64,000 nucleotides of DNA from PMNU01 sp035479375 (GCA_035479375.1 DATIIT010000009.1:8782-72781), one strand, 5' to 3'. Numbered from the stretch's first letter, positions 7,834-18,000 are shown. Notes: generated by a model from the sequence alone, not told the origin. Translations and numbers: made by a program.

Positions 7834-10686
7834 ATGGGACAAACCACCAGTCTAACCGTTGGGCGGCTGTTTACGCAGCCCAAAACAAAGGCATACGACC
7901 AACTAACGTGGGTCAAAACGGATTCTTTAATTAAGAACCCCGCCTCGGGCAAACCGGTCTTTGAGCAAAATGACGTTGAATTCCCGGAGGGTTGGACGCT
8001 CAACTCTATCAACATCGTGGCGCAGAAGTACTTTACCGGAACGCCGGGCACAGACGAGCGCGAAGCGTCGCTGAAGACGCTGATTGACCGCGTGGTGGAC
8101 ACTGTGGTGCGCCAAGGCCAGCAAGAGGGCTACTTTGAAAGCGACGCCGAAGCCGAAGATTTCCGCGAGGAGTTGAAGTATGTGTTGGCGACGCAGCGGG
8201 CAGCATTTAACTCGCCGGTGTGGTTTAACATTGGTGCGCCGGCCCGGGCGCAGCAGGCCAGCGCTTGCTTTATTTTGGGCGTCGAAGACACCATGGAGTC
8301 GATCCTGAACTGGTACAAAGAAGAAGGCATGATCTTTAAGGGCGGTTCTGGCGCCGGGCTCAATCTGAGCCCCATCCGCTCCTCGGTGGAGCCGCTGGGC
8401 AAGAGTGCGGGCACGGCTTCTGGCCCCCTAAGCTTTATGCGTGGTGCCGACTCGTCCGCGGGCGCTATTAAGAGCGGCGGCAAGACCCGCCGCGCGGCCA
8501 AAATGGTCATCCTGAACGCTGACCACCCGGACGTTGTGGATTTCACTTGGGCGAAAGCCATTGAAGAGCGCAAGGCGCGCGTGCTGCAGCAGGCCGGCTT
8601 TGACATGCGCCTGGACGGCAAAGACATCTTTTCGGTGCAGTATCAGAACGCCAACAACTCGGTGCGCGTCACCGATGACTTCATGCAGGCTGTCCTGGAC
8701 GATGCCAGCTGGGACCTCAAGGCGGTCACTACCGGCAAGCCGGTGAAGACCATGAAAGCGCGTGACCTGTTCCGCCAGATCGCTGAAGCGGCCTGGGAAT
8801 GCGCTGACCCGGGCATGCAGTTCGACACTACCATCAACAGGTGGCACACCGCGCCCAAGGCTGGCCGCATCAACGGCAGCAACCCGTGCTCGGAATACAT
8901 GCACCTAGACAACTCGGCCTGTAACCTGGCCAGCATCAACCTGCTCAAGTACTTGAAGGACGACAACACCTACGACATTGAGGCCTTCAAGCACACCGTA
9001 GAGCTGGTATTTACCGCCCAGGAAATCCTGGTAGGCTACAGCTCCTACCCAACGGAGCGCATCACCAAGAACGCTAAGGCGTACCGCGAGCTCGGTTTGG
9101 GCTACGCCAACCTTGGCGCGCTGCTGATGGCCATGGGCCTGCCGTACGACAGCGACGAAGGCCGCGCCATTGCTGCCGCCATCACCGCGCTCATGACCGG
9201 CCACGCCTACGCCACGAGCGCCAAAATGGCCAAGCGCGTCGGCCCGTTTGCTGGCTACCGCCAAGACCGCGAAGCCATGCTAAAGGTCTTGCGCATGCAC
9301 CGCAGCGAAGTCTCCAAAATTGACGCCAGCCTGGTACAAGAAGAGCTGCTGAGCGCCGCAGCCGCCGCCTGGGACGAAGCTGTGGAACTGGGCGAATTGT
9401 ACGGCGTGCGCAACTCGCAGGCCAGCGTGCTGGCGCCTACGGGTACCATCGGCTTTATGATGGGCTGCGACACCACCGGCATCGAGCCAGACTTCTCGCT
9501 AGTGAAGTACAAGGATCTGGTTGGCGGCGGCAACATGGTCATCGTTAACCAGACCGTGCCGCGCGCCCTGAAATTCCTGGGCTACAGCCCGGCGCAAATT
9601 GAAGGAATTGTGGAGCACATCCGCGAGAACGGCAACGTCGTGGACGCACCCCACCTCAAAGACGCGCACAAGCCGGTATTTGCCTGTGCCGTTGGCTCGG
9701 ACGCCATCCACTACCTTGGCCACGTCAAGATGATGGGCGCGGTGCAGCCGTTTATATCTGGTGCTATTTCCAAGACCGTGAACATGCCAGAGGACGTCAC
9801 TGTGGAAGATGTAGAGCAGCTGCACATCGACTCGTGGAAGCTCGGCCTGAAGGCCGTGGCCATTTACCGCGACAACTGCAAGGTTGCCCAGCCGTTGTCC
9901 ACCACCAAGAAAGACGACAAAAAAGAGGAGCCGGCCGCCCAGGCAGCCGCTGCCACCCCGGCAGCCGCTGCCGAGTCGGTCAACGACCGCATTGTGGTCA
10001 AGGGCGCCATCCGCCGCGTGCTGCCGCGCCGCCGCACGGCCCGCACCTACAAATTCCGCATCGCCGACCTCAAGGGTTTCTTCACGGTAGGCGAGTACGA
10101 AGACGGCACGCCCGGCGAAGTATTTGTGAGCGTCTCCAAGCAGGGCTCGACGCTGCGCGGATTAATGGACGCTTTCAGCATCTCGTTCAGCCATGGCCTG
10201 CAATACGGCGTACCGCTGAAGAGCTTTGTAAAGGCCATGATGAGCACCAGCTACGCACCGAGCGGCATCACCGACGACCCGGAGATCCGCACCGCCAGCT
10301 CTATCACGGACTACATTGCCCGCCGCCTCGCCCTGGACTACATGAGCTTTGACGACCGTTTGGAGCTTGGCCTGGCATCTATTGACGACATGCCAGAGGA
10401 GCAGACCAGCTTGCTGACGGACGACCAGTCGGTTGACGGGCTCATTCTGGAAGCGGAAAAGGTAGCCGAGCCGGCGCTTGCCAAGGCCGCACCGGTAGCC
10501 AGCGTGTCTGATCCTGCACCAAGTTCTAACCTCTCGCAGAAAGCCAGCCCAGCGGCCGCCACAGACCTGCCAAAGGTCGGCATCGACACTGCCGCGCCGT
10601 TGTGCTTCAGCTGCGGCAACCAAACCCAGCGGGCAGGCAGCTGCTACGTCTGCACCAGCTGCGGCAGCACCTCGGGCTGCAGCTAG
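7834..10686 (+). CDS. nrdJ: Vitamin B12-dependent (class II) ribonucleotide reductase
   Basis: Reduces ribonucleotides to deoxyribonucleotides using adenosylcobalamin. About 950 residues, the long NrdJ type. Visible: NSPVWFN and ASACFILGV near residues 125-145 (substrate-site cysteine), GGSGAGLNLS, the NPCSEY active-site loop with ASINL, a TGTIG(F)M motif, and a C-terminal zinc ribbon with CFSCGN and CTSCGS plus a final CS that could carry the redox cysteines. An Ala/Pro-rich insertion lies near residue 700. An upstream TTG in frame at 7735 exists, but ATG 7834 has GAGGG 5 nt upstream and matches the usual N-terminus. Its cobalamin need suggests uptake of the cofactor from a host or the environment. 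Confidence 0.95.
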   Translation: MGQTTSLTVGRLFTQPKTKAYDQLTWVKTDSLIKNPASGKPVFEQNDVEFPEGWTLNSINIVAQKYFTGTPGTDEREASLKTLIDRVVDTVVRQGQQEGYFESDAEAEDFREELKYVLATQRAAFNSPVWFNIGAPARAQQASACFILGVEDTMESILNWYKEEGMIFKGGSGAGLNLSPIRSSVEPLGKSAGTASGPLSFMRGADSSAGAIKSGGKTRRAAKMVILNADHPDVVDFTWAKAIEERKARVLQQAGFDMRLDGKDIFSVQYQNANNSVRVTDDFMQAVLDDASWDLKAVTTGKPVKTMKARDLFRQIAEAAWECADPGMQFDTTINRWHTAPKAGRINGSNPCSEYMHLDNSACNLASINLLKYLKDDNTYDIEAFKHTVELVFTAQEILVGYSSYPTERITKNAKAYRELGLGYANLGALLMAMGLPYDSDEGRAIAAAITALMTGHAYATSAKMAKRVGPFAGYRQDREAMLKVLRMHRSEVSKIDASLVQEELLSAAAAAWDEAVELGELYGVRNSQASVLAPTGTIGFMMGCDTTGIEPDFSLVKYKDLVGGGNMVIVNQTVPRALKFLGYSPAQIEGIVEHIRENGNVVDAPHLKDAHKPVFACAVGSDAIHYLGHVKMMGAVQPFISGAISKTVNMPEDVTVEDVEQLHIDSWKLGLKAVAIYRDNCKVAQPLSTTKKDDKKEEPAAQAAAATPAAAAESVNDRIVVKGAIRRVLPRRRTARTYKFRIADLKGFFTVGEYEDGTPGEVFVSVSKQGSTLRGLMDAFSISFSHGLQYGVPLKSFVKAMMSTSYAPSGITDDPEIRTASSITDYIARRLALDYMSFDDRLELGLASIDDMPEEQTSLLTDDQSVDGLILEAEKVAEPALAKAAPVASVSDPAPSSNLSQKASPAAATDLPKVGIDTAAPLCFSCGNQTQRAGSCYVCTSCGSTSGCS

Positions 10687-10687
10687 C

Positions 10688-10847
10688 GTTTGGGCCCCAG
10701 TGGGCGGCTTTACCGGCTTTTCCGTCGGGAAGGCCGCTCACGCGCGGTGGCGGCGTCCGCTGAGCATGTAGTCTCATCGGCCGCCTTCCGGCTGCGCTTA
10801 CGGGAGCCTTCCCGCCGGAAAAGCGCGGCGCGCCGCCCGCCCAGCCC
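10688..10847. repeat. Long imperfect inverted repeat after nrdJ
   Basis: Left arm from 10688 to about 10734 and right arm from 10806 to about 10847 pair over roughly 45 nt. The inner 19 bp (10716-10734 with 10806-10824) match with one exception. The centre has a further nested hairpin (GGCGGC with GCCGCC). The sequences flanking that inner hairpin (CGCT-ACGCGCGG and CCGGCTGCGCT) resemble the cores of the repeat copies at 62584 and 63955. An open frame at 10690-10890 lies in this region but has no coding features. It could act as a structured RNA or a mobile hairpin. Confidence 0.6.
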
Positions 10848-10848
10848 C

Positions 10849-10874
10849 AAAACTAGCCGGAAACGGCTAGTTTT
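10849..10874 (+). terminator. Intrinsic terminator
   Basis: An 11-bp perfect stem AAAACTAGCCG / CGGCTAGTTTT with a GAAA tetraloop and a T-run. It ends transcription from nrdJ and the inverted repeat. The A-rich 5' arm would also work in the opposite direction. Confidence 0.8.
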
Positions 10875-10914
10875 GCTATTCGTCAGTTAATTGCTAGTTA
10901 ATCTGGGCCTGTGC

Positions 10915-10920
10915 TATGCT
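10915..10920 (+). promoter_or_regulatory. Extended -10 of the thioredoxin-fold gene
   Basis: TATGCT preceded by TG one base upstream (extended -10), with 6 nt to a GTG start at 10927: a leaderless GTG-initiated transcript. Confidence 0.5.
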
Positions 10921-10926
10921 CGAAGG

Positions 10927-11205
10927 GTGAAACTGCTTGTCCTTTACAGACCGGATTCAGAGCATTCATCTGATGTGGAGTCCTTTGCCCGCGATTTTCA
11001 AGGGCGCTATGAAGCCGGGCGCAAACTGGAGTTGGTCAGCCTCAATACCCGCGATGGCGCCGCCACAGCCAGCCTGTACGATGTCATGTCCTATCCAGCT
11101 ATTTTAGTGCTTAACACCGACGGCTCAGTGCTAAACATGTGGCAGGGCATGCCCATGCCCCTCATGGACGAAGTCGCCGGCTACACCTACAACGCCTCCA
11201 GCTAG
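10927..11205 (+). CDS. Small thioredoxin-fold protein without CxxC
   Basis: A 92-residue protein. The pattern beta (KLLVLYRP), a helix with SDVESFARDF, beta (LELVSLNT) and a cis-proline-type SYPAILVLNTDGS strand fits a thioredoxin fold. The usual CxxC is missing; the first strand is followed by PDSEHS instead, and the protein has no cysteine, so it cannot be a redox thioredoxin. Role unknown; a binding or scaffold module is possible. GTG 10927 is preferred over the longer TTG frame at 10891 because the -10 element overlaps the latter. It has its own promoter and precedes the ileS T-box. Confidence 0.6.
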   Translation: MKLLVLYRPDSEHSSDVESFARDFQGRYEAGRKLELVSLNTRDGAATASLYDVMSYPAILVLNTDGSVLNMWQGMPMPLMDEVAGYTYNASS

Positions 11206-11237
11206 GTTTTTTAGGTGGCAAGGTGTAAAATAGGCTT

Positions 11238-11456
11238 GTTATGCGTGCCGCCCTAGGCGGCGAAGTGGCCATCACCCACAAGCAGCGGGAAGAAATCCTT
11301 ACCGAGAGTAGAACCCGCCGGAACCGCCCGGAGCACCAGGACAAGCGGCAAGCAAGCGCTAAAAGAGCCATTTCTTTTGGAAACCGGATGGTACCGCCCG
11401 CAAAAGGGTTCCGGCACAAGGCAAAAGTAATGGCTTTTTCTTTTAGGAAAGGGGCA
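11238..11456 (+). promoter_or_regulatory. T-box leader of ileS (isoleucine-tRNA sensing)
   Basis: Follows a TAAAAT -10 at 11226-11231. The T-box antiterminator/antisequestrator is complete: helix A1 CCGGA (11384-11388) with TCCGG (11410-11414), the seven-base bulge TGGTACC (11389-11395) that binds the tRNA NCCA end, and helix A2 GCCC/GGGT with a short loop. An ATC codon (11271-11273) lies in a loop closed by GTGG/CCAC, fitting an isoleucine specifier in a very short stem I as in actinobacterial ileS leaders. AGTAGAA at about 11307 fits the S-turn region. CCGGAACC at 11318-11325 is complementary to GGTTCCGG at 11407-11414 and could form the competing fold. The AGGAAAGGGG Shine-Dalgarno site follows directly, so translational control is likely, but AATGGCTTTTT (11429-11439) leaves transcriptional control open. 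Confidence 0.85.
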
Positions 11457-11461
11457 GTGGT

Positions 11462-14335
11462 ATGAAATTCAAAAAAGGCACGCGCCGCAAGGCCATCGAG
11501 TATGAGAAGGACCTGGTGCGCTACTGGAAAGAGCACCACACCTTTGAAAAATCGGTGGAGCAGCGGCCAAAGGACAACGCCTACGTGTTTTACGACGGGC
11601 CGCCATTTATCACCGGCGTGCCGCACCATGGCACGCTGCTGAGTTCCATCAGCAAAGACCTGGTGACGCGCTATTGGACCATGCAAGGCAAGCGCGTGGA
11701 ACGGGGCTGGGGCTGGGACTGCCATGGCCTGCCGGCCGAGGTGTTCACCGAGAAAAAGCTGGGCATCAAAGACAGGCGCGACATCGGCACCAAAGTGAGC
11801 CTGGAAGCGTACATCACCACCTGCCGCGAGAATATGGTGCAAACCGGCTCGCTCTGGGAAGACACCATTGACCGGATTGGCCGCTGGGTGGACTTCCGCG
11901 GCGCCTACAGCACCATGGACAAAAATTACATGGAGAGCGTCTGGTGGGCCTTCAAGCAGCTCTACGAAAAGGGCAAAATTTACGAGGGCGAAAAGGTGCT
12001 GCTGTACTGCGTGCGCGACGCCACGCCCATCTCCAAGGCCGAAGTGGCCATGGACAACTCCTACCAAGACATCACCGACCCGTCGGTGTACGTCAAGTTT
12101 AAGCTGAAGGGCGAGGACAGCTTTGTTCTGGCCTGGACAACCACGCCTTGGACGCTCCCGGCCAACGTGGCTGTGGCCGTTAACCAAGATTTTACCTACG
12201 CCGAGGTTGAAGTGGACGGCCAAAAACTCATCTTGGCCAAAGACTTGCTGGAAAAAGTGCTAACCAACGAAAAACACCAGGTGCTGCCCTACAAAGTGCT
12301 GCGCACGCTCAAGGGCAAGGAATTGGTGGGCAAAGAGGTGGAGCCGCTGTTTGAGCACCGCGGCCCAAAGGCGCACGTCATTTACCACGAAGAGTACGTC
12401 AGCCTGGACGAAGGCACGGGCATTGTGCACTCCGCGCCAGCCTACGGCGAAGAAGACTTCATCATGGCCAAAAAAGAGGGCATCCCGGTAGTGTCGGTCA
12501 TTGACGAAAACGGCTTTTACACCTCTGGCGAGTGGAAAGGGCAGTATGTGTGGGACGCGGACAAGCCCATTGCCAAAGAGCTCCACGCCCGCGGCGTAGT
12601 CTGGAAAATTGAGTACGTCCGCCACAGCTACCCGCACTGCCACCGCTGCCACACCAAGCTGATGTATCGCGCCCACCCCAGCTGGTTCATGGACATCGCC
12701 GGCCAGCGGGAGCAAATGCTGGAGCAAAACGGCAACGTCAACTGGTTCCCGGAACACATCAAGCAGGGGCGCTTTGCCAAAACCGTGGAAAGCGCGCCGG
12801 ACTGGAACCTGAGCCGCGACCGTTTCTGGGCAACGGCCATGCCGGTGTGGAAAGGCACGGACGCGCACGGCAAGGAGCACGTCAAGGTGGTGGGCAGCTA
12901 CGCCGAACTCAAAGAGCTCTCCGGCGTAGAGCTGCACGACTACCACCGGCCGTGGATCGACGACGTCACCTTCACGCTGGACGGCGTGGAGTACAAGCGC
13001 ATCGACAAGGTCCTGGACTGCTGGTTCGAAAGCGGCTCCATGCCGTTCGCCCAGTTTCATTACCCCTTTGAAAACGTCCAAAAGTTTGAGGAAAATTTCC
13101 CGGGCGACTTCATTGTGGAGTACGTGGGGCAGGTGCGCGCCTGGTTTTACTACGTGCATGCCGTGGGCGTGGGGCTGTTTGGCAAAAACTCGTTTAAGAA
13201 CGTGGCCGTAACGGGGACGCTGGCCGGCAACGACGGGCGCAAAATGAGCAAGTCTTTGGGCAATTACACCGACCCTAACGTGCTGATGGACGAATACTCG
13301 GCCGACGCCCTGCGCTTTTTGCTGATGTCCTCGCCGCTGTTAAATGGCGAAGATTTTGCCCTCGCGGACAAAGACGTGGCCGACGTCAACCGCAAGCTCA
13401 GCATGGTCTGGAACATGTACGATTTCTTTACGCTGTACGCCGACGTGGACGGCTGGGAGTGGAAGGGCAGCTACGACGATCCATCTGCGGGGCTAGAAAA
13501 CCCGCTGGACACCTGGATTGTCTCACGTGTCCACCAACTTGGGCAGGAAGTCGCCGGCCACATGGCGCGCTATGACATCCCCAACGCCACCAAGCCAATT
13601 TTGCCGTTTATTGAAGACGCCAGCAACTGGTATGTGCGCCGCTCGCGCCGCCGTTTTTGGAAGAGTGACGACGATACCGACAAGCAAAACGCCTACCGCA
13701 CGCTGCACTACGTGCTGGTGCAGCTGGCGCACGTCATGGCGCCGTTCACGCCGTTTTTGGCCGAGGAATTGTTCCAGAAATTGACCGGCGAAGAGAGCGT
13801 GCACTTGCGCTTGTGGCCGGCGCCTGGCGCGGTGGATGAGCTGGTGGTGGGCCGTATGGATGTGGCGCGCGTGACAATCAACGAAGGGCTCGCCCAGCGG
13901 GCATTATCTCGCCTGAAGGTCAGGCAGCCGCTGGCGGCAGTGCACTATGGTGCTGAGGCGCAGCTTCCAGAAGAGTACGAGGCCATTATCGCCGAGGAGC
14001 TCAACGTGAAGCAGGTGGTTTACGCCGCACAAAAGGCGGGCGTTACCCTTGATACCAAGCTCACGCCAGAGCTGAAGCGCGAGGGCATGATGCGCGAGGT
14101 GGTGCGCAACGTCCAGAGCGCCCGCAAAGCCGCCGGCCTGGACGTGGACGACCGCATCCACCTGAGCCTGTCCACCACGGACGATGAGCTGCGCCGGGCA
14201 ATTACCGGGCACGAAGCCGTGATTGCCGCCGAGACGCTGGCGGTAAAAATTGTACTCGACCAAACCTTTGCGTTTGAAAGCGCCTGCGCAGTGGATAACG
14301 CGCCGCTGACCGTCTCGCTGGAAAAGGCCAACTAG
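11462..14335 (+). CDS. ileS: Isoleucyl-tRNA synthetase, IleS2-like
   Basis: Charges tRNA-Ile. A class I synthetase of 957 residues: the HIGH motif is in PHHGTLLSS (about residue 56), KMSKS at about residues 594-598, with the CP1 editing domain between (TTPWTLPANVAVAV, the GTGIVHSAPAYGEED region). The WDCHGLP sequence after the HIGH motif, in place of WDTHGLP, is typical of the eukaryote-like IleS2 class, which is known to tolerate mupirocin. It is somewhat shorter than usual IleS2 proteins (above 1000 residues), mainly at the C-terminal end. The start ATG has AGGAAAGGGG 7 nt upstream. It is regulated by the T-box leader. Confidence 0.95.
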   Translation: MKFKKGTRRKAIEYEKDLVRYWKEHHTFEKSVEQRPKDNAYVFYDGPPFITGVPHHGTLLSSISKDLVTRYWTMQGKRVERGWGWDCHGLPAEVFTEKKLGIKDRRDIGTKVSLEAYITTCRENMVQTGSLWEDTIDRIGRWVDFRGAYSTMDKNYMESVWWAFKQLYEKGKIYEGEKVLLYCVRDATPISKAEVAMDNSYQDITDPSVYVKFKLKGEDSFVLAWTTTPWTLPANVAVAVNQDFTYAEVEVDGQKLILAKDLLEKVLTNEKHQVLPYKVLRTLKGKELVGKEVEPLFEHRGPKAHVIYHEEYVSLDEGTGIVHSAPAYGEEDFIMAKKEGIPVVSVIDENGFYTSGEWKGQYVWDADKPIAKELHARGVVWKIEYVRHSYPHCHRCHTKLMYRAHPSWFMDIAGQREQMLEQNGNVNWFPEHIKQGRFAKTVESAPDWNLSRDRFWATAMPVWKGTDAHGKEHVKVVGSYAELKELSGVELHDYHRPWIDDVTFTLDGVEYKRIDKVLDCWFESGSMPFAQFHYPFENVQKFEENFPGDFIVEYVGQVRAWFYYVHAVGVGLFGKNSFKNVAVTGTLAGNDGRKMSKSLGNYTDPNVLMDEYSADALRFLLMSSPLLNGEDFALADKDVADVNRKLSMVWNMYDFFTLYADVDGWEWKGSYDDPSAGLENPLDTWIVSRVHQLGQEVAGHMARYDIPNATKPILPFIEDASNWYVRRSRRRFWKSDDDTDKQNAYRTLHYVLVQLAHVMAPFTPFLAEELFQKLTGEESVHLRLWPAPGAVDELVVGRMDVARVTINEGLAQRALSRLKVRQPLAAVHYGAEAQLPEEYEAIIAEELNVKQVVYAAQKAGVTLDTKLTPELKREGMMREVVRNVQSARKAAGLDVDDRIHLSLSTTDDELRRAITGHEAVIAAETLAVKIVLDQTFAFESACAVDNAPLTVSLEKAN

Positions 14336-14421
14336 CCGGCCCGCGGGCACTTTACAGATGAGCCCAGATCTGATACTATCTCATGGTAGTTAAATTTTCC
14401 CGTAAGGAAAGAGTAAAACGT

Positions 14422-14730
14422 ATGAAAAAAGCAGTTATCGCAACCGGCGGCAAGCAGTACCTCGTAACCGAGGGCGAGACATTGCAGGTTGAGCTGTTGC
14501 ACCTCGATGGCAAGACCGCCACTTTTGAGCCGCTGTTGGTGGTTGACGGCGACGCCGTTTCTGTTGGCGCGCCAATCGTCGACAAAGCCAAGGTGACGGC
14601 CGAAATCGTCGAAGCCGACGTCCAGGCCGACAAAGTCACCGCCATCCGCTACAAAGCCAAGAAGCGGGTACACAAAGTGCATGGCCACCGCCAGCACCAA
14701 ACCACGATCAAAATCAGCAAGATTGCCTAA
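14422..14730 (+). CDS. rplU: Large ribosomal subunit protein bL21
   Basis: A 50S protein of 102 residues. It begins MKKAVIATGGKQY, the standard L21 start, and ends with the KKRVHKVHGHRQHQTTIKI motif that contacts 23S rRNA. The frame is open 13 codons upstream, but ATG 14422 carries AAGGAAAGAG upstream and gives the family N-terminus. Its usual partner rpmA (L27) is not next to it; a strong terminator follows at once, so rplU is monocistronic here. Confidence 0.94.
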   Translation: MKKAVIATGGKQYLVTEGETLQVELLHLDGKTATFEPLLVVDGDAVSVGAPIVDKAKVTAEIVEADVQADKVTAIRYKAKKRVHKVHGHRQHQTTIKISKIA

Positions 14731-14752
14731 AGTTTCGGCTGGGCCTGTGGAT

Positions 14753-14786
14753 AAAACAGCAGCGAGCATCGTCGCTGCTGTTTTTT
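14753..14786 (+). terminator. Intrinsic terminator of rplU
   Basis: A 13-bp perfect stem AAAACAGCAGCGA / TCGCTGCTGTTTT with a GCATCG loop, running into six T residues. Confidence 0.9.
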
Positions 14787-15044
14787 ATACATCACGAAAT
14801 GTACGATTTTTCCACGCGGAAACGGGTAAGCACGAACATTTACGGTGATATTTATAACTCGTTGTTACCATAACAACGCTTGACCATGGACTGTGACGCC
14901 CAAAGGTGATGGAATAATACTCTGTATTTTCCCCGTTTTAGGGCTTGTCGAGCCGTATCTGTTAACCGGATAATGGTATGGTACTCCAAAGTCTACCCTG
15001 TAGACCGGAAACAAAAATAACCCAAAAAACCAACACAAACACCC
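14787..15044 (+). promoter_or_regulatory. AT-rich leader and promoter region of the first giant gene
   Basis: No gene is seen. It holds an 8-bp inverted repeat with a CCA loop (14860-14878), a candidate promoter TTGTCG (14945-14950), 18 nt, GATAAT (14969-14974), and a 6-bp hairpin GTCTAC-CCT-GTAGAC (about 14992-15006). After that comes a run of about 40 nt of almost only A and C, with no Shine-Dalgarno site, up to the ATG. The region is visibly more AT-rich than its surroundings. Confidence 0.5.
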
Positions 15045-18000
15045 ATGCGACACACCGCGCTCAAACTGAAGCTAGTTGCCAGCAAGCCATTGCTGGCCCT
15101 GTGTTTGCTGACGCCGGTGCTGCTGTTTGGCGTGGCGACCCAGTACCTGGCTGGCGGCCGGGCGTCTGCGGCCACAGCTGGCACGATCAACTTCCAGGCG
15201 CGCCTCATGACCAACACCGGCGCCATTGCCGCGGACGGCGACTACAACGTGGAGTTCAAGCTGTACGACACCTTTAGCACCGGCGGCACCGCCCAGGGTG
15301 TCTGTACTGGAAACTGTAAGTGGGTCGAGACGCGTACTAGCGGCAACAAGATCCATGTGGCCAATGGCTACATCAGCGCCAATTTGGGCAGCGTCACCAG
15401 CTTCCCCACGACGATTAACTGGGACCAGGACATCTGGCTGACCATGAACATCGGTGGCACGGGCACGCCCAGTTGGGACGGCGAAATGTCGCCGCGCCTG
15501 AAGCTAACCGCCGTGCCATACGCGTTCCGTGCCGGCCAGCTAGCTAGCCTGGCCGGCAGTAACACTGGTGTGCTGCAGTTTGCTGCTAGCTTAGGGCAGG
15601 CCACGACGATCACGTTGCCCGACCCGGGCGCCACCACGGCAACGGTTTGTTACCAGGCCTCCACCAGCTGTGGTTTTGCCACGGGCACCTCGGGGAGCTA
15701 CATCCAGAACGCCCTGACCCAGCAGACAGCTAACTTCAACATCATCGGGAACAATACGGCGAACCCCACGGCGCAGATCCAGGGCATTGCCAGCGGCACG
15801 AAGCCGGTTTTGCAGCTGCTGGGCGGCTCCACGCCGGGCAGCGGCGAGGACATTTTGAACCTCCAGGACTCCACGGCCACGAACACATTTTTTAAGGTCG
15901 ACAACGCCGGGCTGGCCACGCTGAACAAAGGCCTGACGGTTTCTGGCGGCCAGGTGAGCATCAACGACACCTCCAACTTCAACACCAAGATTAACACTGG
16001 CACGTCCACGGGAACCGTGCAGATTGGCAACAGCAGCAACGGGGGCACGCTGACTCTGCAAAGCTCCACCACGATCGCCATTGCCACCACAAACTTTAAC
16101 GTTTCCACCACGGGCTTAGTAACCTTGGCGGGCGGCCTGACACCGGATGTCACCACCGCCGCCAACGGCAGCGGCTCGGCCAACGCCATTACGCTGACGC
16201 CGGGCTCGTCCGGCGGCGCTTCCTCTAACGGCGCGGCGCTCAACCTAAACGGCGGCGCGGCCACCGGCACTACCAGTGTTACCGGCGGCGCGGTCACGAT
16301 CCAGGCTGGCAGCGCCACTGGCGGCAGCGGCACGCGCAACGGCGGCTCGGTGAATATTGACGCCGGTACGGGCGCCTCGGCGGCGGGTAATATTAACATC
16401 GGCCAGAGCAGTGTGGGCTCAACAATTAACCTGGGCAGCACCACCCAGAGCACCGGCACACAGACGCTCAACGTGGGCAACAATAACACCTCCGGTTCAA
16501 CAACCAATGTGACGATAGGCGCCGGCCTGGGCGCTACGGCCGGCACCACCACCTTGCAGTCCAAGACAACGTTGCAGCTTACCAGCGGCACGACCACGTC
16601 GATTAACACCGCGGCGTCCACCACGGCCTCAACAGGCGCTATCACGATTAAATCTGGTGACGCCAGCAGCGGCACCAACCTGAGCGCCGGAACGGTCACG
16701 CTTGACACCGGTACACACACCGGCGCCGGCACGGGTACGCTCAACCTGGGCAACGCCAACGCCACCAGCATCCAGCTTGGCAACACCGGCAGCACCACGG
16801 CCATAACCGGCACGCTCAATATTAACGACAACGCCAACTTTAACACCAAGATTAACACGGGCACATCTACCGGCACGATCAGCATTGGCAACAGCGCTTC
16901 GGGCACGCTCGCGCTGCAAGGCGGCGCGGCGACCTCGCTGGTGGTGAACAACGGCGCGGGCAACACTACCACGCTCAACTTTACCGCACCGAGCGGCACC
17001 AACACTATTACGTTCCCGGCGGCGAGCGGCACGGTGCAGCTGGCGCCGGCCACTGGCGGGTATATCCAGCAAGTGCCGGCCACGACGCTTATTAACACGA
17101 TTGCGCCAACAGCGGCCAGTGTGGTGGCGCTCACCATAAAAGGCACCACCGGCACGCAAGCGCACGTCCTGGAAATTTTCAACTCGGCTGGCACGCCAAC
17201 GCTGCAAGATTACTTCGATGGCAATGGCTTGCTCAACGTGAGCCAAATTATCCAGCCCACGGCCAATAACACGATTGACCTGGGCACCAGCAGCGCTGCC
17301 TTCCACACCGGTTACTTTGGCACGAGCGTGGTGACGCAGTCGGTTGTGAGCAGCGGCACGAACGCAATCAACCTAGACACCGGCGGCGTGGCGGCGATTA
17401 ACATTGGCGTGAACGGCATAAGCGTGAACGGCATTAACATAGGCAACACCACCAGCAACCCCAACGTGGCCTTCAACGGCTCGGGTACGTTTGGCACCAC
17501 CACGGGCAACGTGTCCTTGAACGGCGCAACCCAGGTTGCGGCCAACAAGAACTTCTCGCTGGCGGCCGGCACGGGCACGATTGCCCAGACGTTCTCGTCT
17601 GCCGCTGCGGGCAACGCCCAGACGTTTAGCTTTGCCAATACCAACACGGGTGCGGGCGTCGCCATCCAGGGAGTTAACATTACGCCTACCAACACCAGCA
17701 CGGCCACCAGCGGCACGAACCAGCTCAACCTTATTAACTTTGCGGCCGGCGGCGCGCTAGGCGGCACGGACAACACCAACGGCATTAACTTTGCCTCGGC
17801 CACGGGCTACACCAACTTTATTAAGACGCCGACGTTTGTGTTGAACTCGGCCGGGGCGATTAGCGGCGTGAACACATATAATGGCCTGACGCTGACGAGC
17901 GCCGCCGATGGCTTTACGGTGGCCGGCGGCACTACCTCGCGCACGTTAACGGTCACGGGTGCAGACATCACCATTGGCAGCACGATTAAGCCCACCAGTG

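Noticed and set aside
10690..10890. 66-codon open frame after nrdJ
   Set aside because: It lies in a long inverted repeat and a terminator; the composition is Arg/Ser-rich with no coding pattern and no ribosome binding site.
11241..11465. 74-codon open frame upstream of ileS
   Set aside because: It is explained by the T-box RNA, whose motifs and helices occupy the same bases.
14746..14754. TGTGGATAA, a perfect DnaA box, next to an AT-rich region
   Set aside because: A single 9-mer is expected about once in two windows of this size; no cluster of boxes and no dnaA or dnaN nearby, so I do not call an origin.
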